Shown here one piece after another: positions 28,715 through 34,866 of a DNA stretch of 34,866 nt (positions are counted from its first letter, which is position 1; each line of letters starts with the position of its first letter). Location: NCBI RefSeq assembly GCF_010093135.1, contig NZ_PDWK01000031.1, positions 1-34,866 of the forward strand, read 5' to 3'. The notes under the pieces were generated by a model, which was not told the DNA's origin, searched no databases, and saw nothing but the letters and a program-made list of their open reading frames with translations. The position numbers were made by a program, and so were the translations under genes. This DNA comes from Pseudoxanthomonas taiwanensis (GTDB taxonomy: Bacteria; Pseudomonadota; Gammaproteobacteria; Xanthomonadales; Xanthomonadaceae).

Positions 28715-29262
28715 TCCGCCAGCATCCGCGTCCCGCCCGGGGAGCGCGGCACCCGGCCCGATGCTTCCGGCACGCATCGTGCATGTGGCAAGCCGCCGCG
28801 CGCGATGTGCGCAAAACCGCGCGCCGCATGCGCTCCCCGCGGACATTGCCGGATATACTCGGCACACAACCTGCGTTTCGCGACGCAAGACCAGGGGAGT
28901 TCCAAGGAAACGCGCAGGCTGCCCGCACACCGGCGGTCGCTGCCGCCCTGTGCCCGCGCCATGCAGCTTGTTTCCCGACAACAACCACTCACGATCCCAT
29001 GGAACTCATCCATGGGGATGGAGCGCGTTCCATCCCCATGCACCGGACGATGGCAGGGCCAGGCGTGGCAACGACGCTTGCCCGCCTGGCTTTCCCGTTC
29101 ATGGTGTCCGGCACGGCCTTGCCGATGCGCGCCCCCGCCACCGCGGGCGCCGTTGATCGCGATCACCACCCGCCCCGCCCTGCCGGCCCAGCATGTGTGG
29201 TGTCCGCCGTGGCGGACGCCGCCCGCCGCGCGGTCACCTGCGTGGGTGCCGCGGCGCCGCAA
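28715..29262. other. 548-base intergenic region with orphan -10 box and nested hairpins
   Basis: No convincing protein gene is present; the open frames here lack a ribosome binding site and read as low-quality Pro/Arg/Ala sequence. A rightward TATACT box sits at 28854-28859. Beyond it are AAGGAAAC (about 28904) and two overlapping inverted repeats at 28996-29016 and 29011-29040. This could be a short non-coding transcript, or the decayed remains of a gene or leader. Confidence 0.4.
28996..29040. repeat. Two overlapping, mutually exclusive inverted repeats
   Basis: CCCATGG (28996-29002) pairs with CCATGGG (29010-29016). The stronger pair CATGGGGATGGA (29011-29022) with TCCATCCCCATG (29029-29040) is a perfect 12-bp stem with a 6-base loop. 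They share 29011-29016, so only one can form at a time. No T run follows. Confidence 0.6.
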
Positions 29263-29299
29263 ACAAAAAGCCCCGCCGACCAGGGGGGGGTCAGCGGGG
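29261..29299 (-). terminator. Rho-independent terminator of the sX13-like RNA
   Basis: The 11-bp stem CCCCGCTGACC (29299-29289) with GGTCGGCGGGG (29281-29271), one G-U pair and a C-rich 7-base loop, is followed by CTTTTTGTTT. Confidence 0.85.
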
Positions 29300-29390
29300 C
29301 CGGGGAACGAAGGCCTGGGGAGGGACCCCCGTTCCGGTCAGATCTGCTCCAGGGGAAGGGAGAGATCTAGCGACAGGCGTTGCACCTGTC
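29263..29390 (-). ncRNA. sX13: sX13-like small RNA downstream of polA
   Basis: On the minus strand a compact series of hairpins ends in a strong terminator. Stem 1 is GACAGG/CCTGTC (29390-29372). Stem 2 is AGATCTCTCC with GGAGCAGATCT and an 8-base loop CTTCCCCT. Stem 3 is GGAACG/CGTTCC enclosing the loop CCTCCCCA. The terminal 11-bp stem has the loop CCCCCCT. Three C-rich loops, a length of about 125 bases and a position next to polA are the hallmarks of sX13, the Xanthomonas regulatory RNA that pairs with G-rich motifs near mRNA start sites. The identification is from structure and context; I cannot align it here. Confidence 0.8.
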
Positions 29391-29394
29391 GGGG

Positions 29395-29403
29395 CCTATA
29401 TCA
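29395..29403 (-). promoter_or_regulatory. Extended -10 promoter of the sX13-like RNA
   Basis: The minus strand reads TGATATAGG, an extended -10 of TGn plus TATAGG, placing the RNA start near 29388. No normal -35 is seen. The 120 bases further upstream (29404-29523) are AT-richer than the rest of the window. Confidence 0.5.
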
Positions 29404-29523
29404 CCACTTCCAACATGGATGGATTGTGAAGGGGGCCGTTAAGAATTTCTTGAGATTTAGGCCGGATTCATTTCTTTCCCGTGTAACACGCGCTGTAACT
29501 GGGCGTGTGTACGGCACGTCCGT

Positions 29524-32322
29524 TCAGTGGGCCTCGTCCCAGTTGTCGCCCACCCCGCAGTCGACCACCAGCGGAACGCTCAGTTGCGCCGCCGCGGCCA
29601 TGCGCCGCTTCACCTCCTCCACCAGCGCCGGCACGAAGTCCTCGTCCACCTCGAACACCAGTTCGTCGTGCACCTGCAGGATCATCAGCGCCCGCGCGCG
29701 GTGCCCGGCCAGCCAGGCGTCCACGTCGATCATCGCCCGCTTGATGATGTCCGCCGCGGTGCCCTGCATCGGCGCGTTGATCGCCGCGCGCTCGGCGCCG
29801 GCGCGCTGGGCCGCGTTGCGCGAATTGATGTACTCCAGGTACAGGCGGCGGCCGAACACGGTCTCCACGTAGCCGCGCTCGTGCGCCTGCGCGCGGGTGC
29901 GCTCCATGAAGTCGCGCACGCCCGGGTAGCGGCTGAAGTACAGGGCGATGTAGTCCTGCGCCTCGGCGCGGCCGATGCCCAGCTGGCGGGCCAGGCCGAA
30001 CGCGCCCATGCCGTACATCAGGCCGAAGTTGATCGCCTTGGCCGCGCGCCGCTCGTTGGCGGTGACCGCCTCCAGCGGCCGGCCGAACACCTCGGCGGCG
30101 GTGGCGCGGTGGATGTCGGCGCCGGAGGCGAAGGCGCGCAGCAGGCCCGGATCCTGCGACAGGTGCGCCATGATCCGCAGCTCGATCTGCGAATAGTCGC
30201 AGGCCACCAGCTTGCGCCCGGGGGGAGCGACGAAGGCGCGGCGGATGCGGCGCCCGTCCTCGGTGCGGATCGGGATGTTCTGCAGGTTGGGGTCGGAGGA
30301 GGACAGCCGGCCGGTGGCCGCGCCGGCCTGGTGGTAGCTGGTGTGCACGCGGCCGGTGGCCGGGTCCACCATCTCCGGCAGCTTGTCGGTGTAGGTGCCG
30401 CGCAGCTTGGCCAGGCTGCGGTACTCGAGGATCACCCGCGGCAGCTCGTGCAGGTCGGCGATGGCCTCCAGCGCCTCCTCGTTGGTGCTGGGCTGGCCCT
30501 TGGGCGTCTTCACCAGTGCCGGCAGCTTCAGCTCCTCGAACAGCAGCGCGCACAGCTGCTTGGGCGAGTCCAGGTTGAACGGACGCCCGGCCAGCTCGGT
30601 GGCCTTCTGCTGCGCGGCCAGCATGCGCCGCGACAGGTCCGCGCTCTGCCGGCGCAGCTCCTCCACGTCCACGCGCACGCCGTTGGCCTCCACCCGCGCC
30701 AGCACCGGCACCAGCGGCATCTCGATCTCCCGGTAGACCTTCTCCAGGCCGGGCTCGGCGGCCAGCGCCGGGGTGAGCACCCGGTGCAGCCGCAGGGTGA
30801 TGTCCGCGTCCTCGGCGGCGTAGCGGGTGGCGTCCTCCACCCGCACCTGCGGGAACGGGATCTGCCTGGCGCCCTTGCCGGCCACGTCCTCGTATTTGAG
30901 GGTCTCGTAGCCCAGCCAGCGCCGCGCCAGGCTGTCCATGTCGTGGCGGCCGCTGCTGGAATTGAGCACGAAGCTCTGCAGCAGGGTGTCGTCGGCGTAG
31001 CCGGCCACTTCCACGCCGTGCCGGCGCAACACGTGCAGGTCGTACTTGCCGTGCTGGCCGACCTTGCGCACCGCCGGGTCGGACAGCAGCGGGCGCAGTG
31101 CCGCCAGCACCTCCTCCAGCGGCAGCTGCACCGGCGCGCCCGGGTAGTCGTGGCCCACCGGCACGTACCAGGCCTGGCCCGGCTCCACGCAGAAGCTCAG
31201 GCCGACCAGGCGCGCGCGCATCGGGTCCAGGCTGTCGGTCTCGGTATCCAGGGCGAACTGGCCGGCCTGGCGCAGGCGCGCGACCAGCGCCTGCAGCTGC
31301 GCCCGCTCCAGCACGGTGGCGTAGTGCCCGGGCGCGGCCCGGGCCGGGTCGGCCGGGGCCGGCGCCGGCCCCGCGGCCGGGGCGACGAAGCCGCTGCCGC
31401 GCGCGCGCGCCGGTTCCTTCTCGGCCACCGCGGCCACGCCGCCGTTGCCGGCCAGCTGCCCGGCCTCCAGCTCCTTCAGCGCCTGGTTGAAGCCGTAATG
31501 GCGGTACAGCGCGCGCAGCTCCTCCACGTGCGGCTCGCGCAGGCACAGCTCGTCCGGCCGGTACGGCAGCGGCACGTCGGTGCGGATGGTCACCAGCTGC
31601 CGGTTCAGCGGCAGCCGCTCCAGCGCCGCGCGCAGGTTCTCGCCGATCTTGCCCTTGATCGCCGGCGCGGCGGCGATCACCCCGTCCAGCGAGCCGTACT
31701 CGGCCAGCCACTTGGCCGCGGTCTTGGGTCCGCACTTGTCCACGCCGATGACGTTGTCCACGGCATCGCCCATCAGCGCCAGCATGTCCACGATCAGGTG
31801 CGGCGGCACGCCGAACTTCTCGGCCACCGCCGCATCCGAGTCCATGCGGCTGCCGGTCATGGTGTTGACCAGGGCGATGCCGCCGCGGCCGTCGGCGGGC
31901 ATCCGCACCAGCTGGGCGAAGTCCTTGTCGCCGGTGGAGATGGTCACGTCGATCCCGGCCTCGGCCGCCCGGACGGCCAGGGTGCCGATCACGTCGTCGG
32001 CCTCCACCCCCTCCACGCGCAGGATGTCGATGCCCAGCGCATGCACGATCCGGCACATCGGCTCGACCTGCGAGCGCAGCTCCTCAGGCATCGGCGGGCG
32101 GTTGGCCTTGTACTGGGGATACAGCTCGTCGCGGAAGGTCCTGCCGGGCGCGTCCACCACGAAGGCCACGTAGTCCGGCTTCTCCTTGAGGGTGGCCCGC
32201 AGCATGTTGACCACGCCGAACAGCGCGCCGGTGGGTTCGCCGGCGGCGTTGGTCAGCGGGGGCAGCGCGTGGAACGCGCGGTACAGGTAGCTGGAACCGT
32301 CGATGAGGACGAGGCGTTTCAT
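29524..32322 (-). CDS. polA: DNA polymerase I
   Basis: 932 residues with all three domains. The 5'-3' exonuclease is at 1-~290 (MKRLVLIDGSSYLYRAFHA, VEADDVIGT, STGDKDFAQLV, GDAVDNVIGVDKCGPKTA). A Pro/Ala linker follows. The 3'-5' exonuclease is at ~335-520, with ALDTETD (Asp359, Glu361), GQHGKYD and YAAEDAD. The polymerase domain reaches the C terminus with motif A DYSQIELRIMAHLS, motif B RRAAKAINFGLMYG and motif C QVHDELVFEV. The exo II motif has His where E. coli has Asn (GQNLKYD), but the metal-binding Asp is kept, so proofreading is probably intact. It functions in Okazaki fragment processing and repair. It is divergent from the DUF2782 lipoprotein gene, with the sX13-like RNA downstream. 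Confidence 0.97.
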   Translation of the reverse strand: MKRLVLIDGSSYLYRAFHALPPLTNAAGEPTGALFGVVNMLRATLKEKPDYVAFVVDAPGRTFRDELYPQYKANRPPMPEELRSQVEPMCRIVHALGIDILRVEGVEADDVIGTLAVRAAEAGIDVTISTGDKDFAQLVRMPADGRGGIALVNTMTGSRMDSDAAVAEKFGVPPHLIVDMLALMGDAVDNVIGVDKCGPKTAAKWLAEYGSLDGVIAAAPAIKGKIGENLRAALERLPLNRQLVTIRTDVPLPYRPDELCLREPHVEELRALYRHYGFNQALKELEAGQLAGNGGVAAVAEKEPARARGSGFVAPAAGPAPAPADPARAAPGHYATVLERAQLQALVARLRQAGQFALDTETDSLDPMRARLVGLSFCVEPGQAWYVPVGHDYPGAPVQLPLEEVLAALRPLLSDPAVRKVGQHGKYDLHVLRRHGVEVAGYADDTLLQSFVLNSSSGRHDMDSLARRWLGYETLKYEDVAGKGARQIPFPQVRVEDATRYAAEDADITLRLHRVLTPALAAEPGLEKVYREIEMPLVPVLARVEANGVRVDVEELRRQSADLSRRMLAAQQKATELAGRPFNLDSPKQLCALLFEELKLPALVKTPKGQPSTNEEALEAIADLHELPRVILEYRSLAKLRGTYTDKLPEMVDPATGRVHTSYHQAGAATGRLSSSDPNLQNIPIRTEDGRRIRRAFVAPPGRKLVACDYSQIELRIMAHLSQDPGLLRAFASGADIHRATAAEVFGRPLEAVTANERRAAKAINFGLMYGMGAFGLARQLGIGRAEAQDYIALYFSRYPGVRDFMERTRAQAHERGYVETVFGRRLYLEYINSRNAAQRAGAERAAINAPMQGTAADIIKRAMIDVDAWLAGHRARALMILQVHDELVFEVDEDFVPALVEEVKRRMAAAAQLSVPLVVDCGVGDNWDEAH

Positions 32323-32376
32323 CGGGGCATTCTAGCGGCCGCGCCGGCGGCGGGGGCCGGCACCGGCGCGCTGGGG

Positions 32377-32382
32377 CATAAT
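32377..32382 (+). promoter_or_regulatory. -10 box of the DUF2782 gene
   Basis: CATAAT in the 93-base polA/lipoprotein divergent region, 33 bases before the ATG at 32416. Confidence 0.45.
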
Positions 32383-32415
32383 GCCGGTGCCTGAGCATCC
32401 TCCGGGAGAAAGCGC

Positions 32416-32712
32416 ATGCGCCTGCCCATCCTGCCTGCCGCCGCCCTGGCCGTGCTCCTGGCCGCCACCGGCTGCGCCACGACCGGCAACCCGCCGCCGG
32501 TGGACCTCACCGGGGCCGAGGTGGCCGCGCGCACCCTGGAGAACGGCGACGTGGTCGAGGAATACCGGGTCGCGGGCCAGCTTCGCATGGTCAAGATCAC
32601 CCCGCTGCGCGGCCCGGCGTACTACCTGTACGACCGCGACGGCGACGGCGTCCTGGACAGCGGCGACCGCGACCGGCTGCCGATGGTCTACTGGAAGCTG
32701 TTCCAGTGGTGA
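32416..32712 (+). CDS. DUF2782 family small lipoprotein
   Basis: 98 residues. The signal peptide ends in a lipobox (LLAATGC, Cys20). The mature part reads ENGDVVEEYRVAGQLRMVKITP, then GPAYYLYDRDGDGVLD and a C-terminal MVYWKLFQW. This is the DUF2782 family, which in Xanthomonadaceae lies next to polA. The Asp-rich YDRDGDGVLDSGDRD looks like a calcium-binding loop, although family function is unknown. A ribosome binding site GGGAGA lies 7 bases before the ATG. Confidence 0.9.
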   Translation: MRLPILPAAALAVLLAATGCATTGNPPPVDLTGAEVAARTLENGDVVEEYRVAGQLRMVKITPLRGPAYYLYDRDGDGVLDSGDRDRLPMVYWKLFQW

Positions 32713-32790
32713 ACGCGGCCCCACGCGCCGCGCCTGGCCGCCGTTGCAACGCTCCGGCCTGGTGGCGGCACGCCGCGCCGGCGCCTGACG

Positions 32791-34647
<1,857 letters not shown>

Positions 34648-34741
34648 CCAGCGCCGCGCCCCGCATCCGTGCGATGCCGCGTACGCGGCGACCCGCCGCC
34701 TCCGTGCGCCGGTACCAAGGGCGGCTGGGGGCCGCTTCACC

Positions 34742-34866
34742 TAGCAGCCTGTTGAAATTCGACCCGGCGAAGCCCCCGACTCGGTCGGCAGCGCGGATTT
34801 CTCGCTGCTCAAGCGCTCCGCAAGCGCGTCCCGCGCTCTGAAACAAGCCCGCTTTCGGACTTCCAG
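34742..34866. mobile_element. Probable terminus of an insertion sequence or dispersed repeat (truncated by window end)
   Basis: After CTAG the sequence AGCCTGTTGAAATTCGACCC has the look of an insertion-sequence end (the TGTTGAAA core is common in transposase-element termini). It is followed by repeat-like sequence with inverted GC motifs (AAGCGCTCCGCAAGCGC) up to the edge. A minus-strand frame here yields GSNFNRLL, a short peptide I associate with repeated 'hypothetical' calls in xanthomonads. No transposase is visible. The base composition is less GC-extreme than its neighbours. Confidence 0.4.

Noticed and set aside
28963..29262. ATG-started frames in the hemF/sX13 intergenic region as a small gene
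   Set aside because: No ribosome binding site, no recognisable domain, and the frames run antisense into the sX13-like RNA.

Overview
The window is about 35 kb of very GC-rich DNA with a gamma-proteobacterial, Xanthomonadaceae gene content (Lysobacter, Luteimonas or Xanthomonas relatives; genus not decidable by eye). The evidence is the rhlB / trxA / rho neighbourhood, a xanthomonadin-type aryl polyene pigment cluster with its own XanB2 chorismatase, a DUF2782 lipoprotein gene divergent from polA, and an sX13-like small RNA just downstream of polA. Almost all of it is coding, with short or overlapping gene junctions. Both ends look like contig breaks: the left end dissolves into long C/G homopolymers inside rhlB, and the right end stops in what looks like the terminus of a dispersed repeat or insertion sequence.

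Layout. 1-9.6 kb is mostly housekeeping: rhlB (minus, partial), trxA, rho (its stop codon appears lost), a Kef-type K+/H+ antiporter, and on the minus strand ycgL followed by a very large membrane-anchored ankyrin-repeat protein. 9.7-24.1 kb is the pigment region. A plus-strand unit (ketosynthase, chain-length factor, glycosyltransferase) converges on a long minus-strand operon. Read in transcription order, that operon is ACP, COG4648 membrane protein, small hotdog dehydratase, LpxL-like acyltransferase, LolA-like carrier, MMPL exporter, second dehydratase, ketoreductase. Divergent from the ACP is xanB2, which makes hydroxybenzoate from chorismate. It is followed by a beta-lactamase-fold serine hydrolase. 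Facing it is a minus-strand pair: the aryl-activating AMP ligase (XanA2-like) and a patatin-like lipoprotein.

How the pigment genes would fit together (inference from family knowledge): XanB2 makes the hydroxybenzoate starter, the ligase loads it on the ACP, and the ketosynthase / chain-length factor pair extends it with malonyl units. The ketoreductase and two dehydratases convert each unit to a double bond. The acyltransferase and glycosyltransferase attach the polyene to a lipid or sugar carrier, and LolA plus the MMPL protein move it to the outer membrane. I see one ACP, one catalytic ketosynthase, and no ammonia-lyase, thioesterase, methyltransferase or halogenase, so this is a compact version of the cluster.

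24.2-34.9 kb holds a secreted S9 (DPP IV-like) peptidase, a Nudix domain fused in frame to a four-helix membrane domain, hemF, the sX13-like RNA, polA, a DUF2782 lipoprotein and an ABC exporter. The most striking regulatory signals are a perfect FNR/ANR palindrome placed at -41.5 of an apparently leaderless hemF transcript, and the sX13-like RNA with three C-rich loops.
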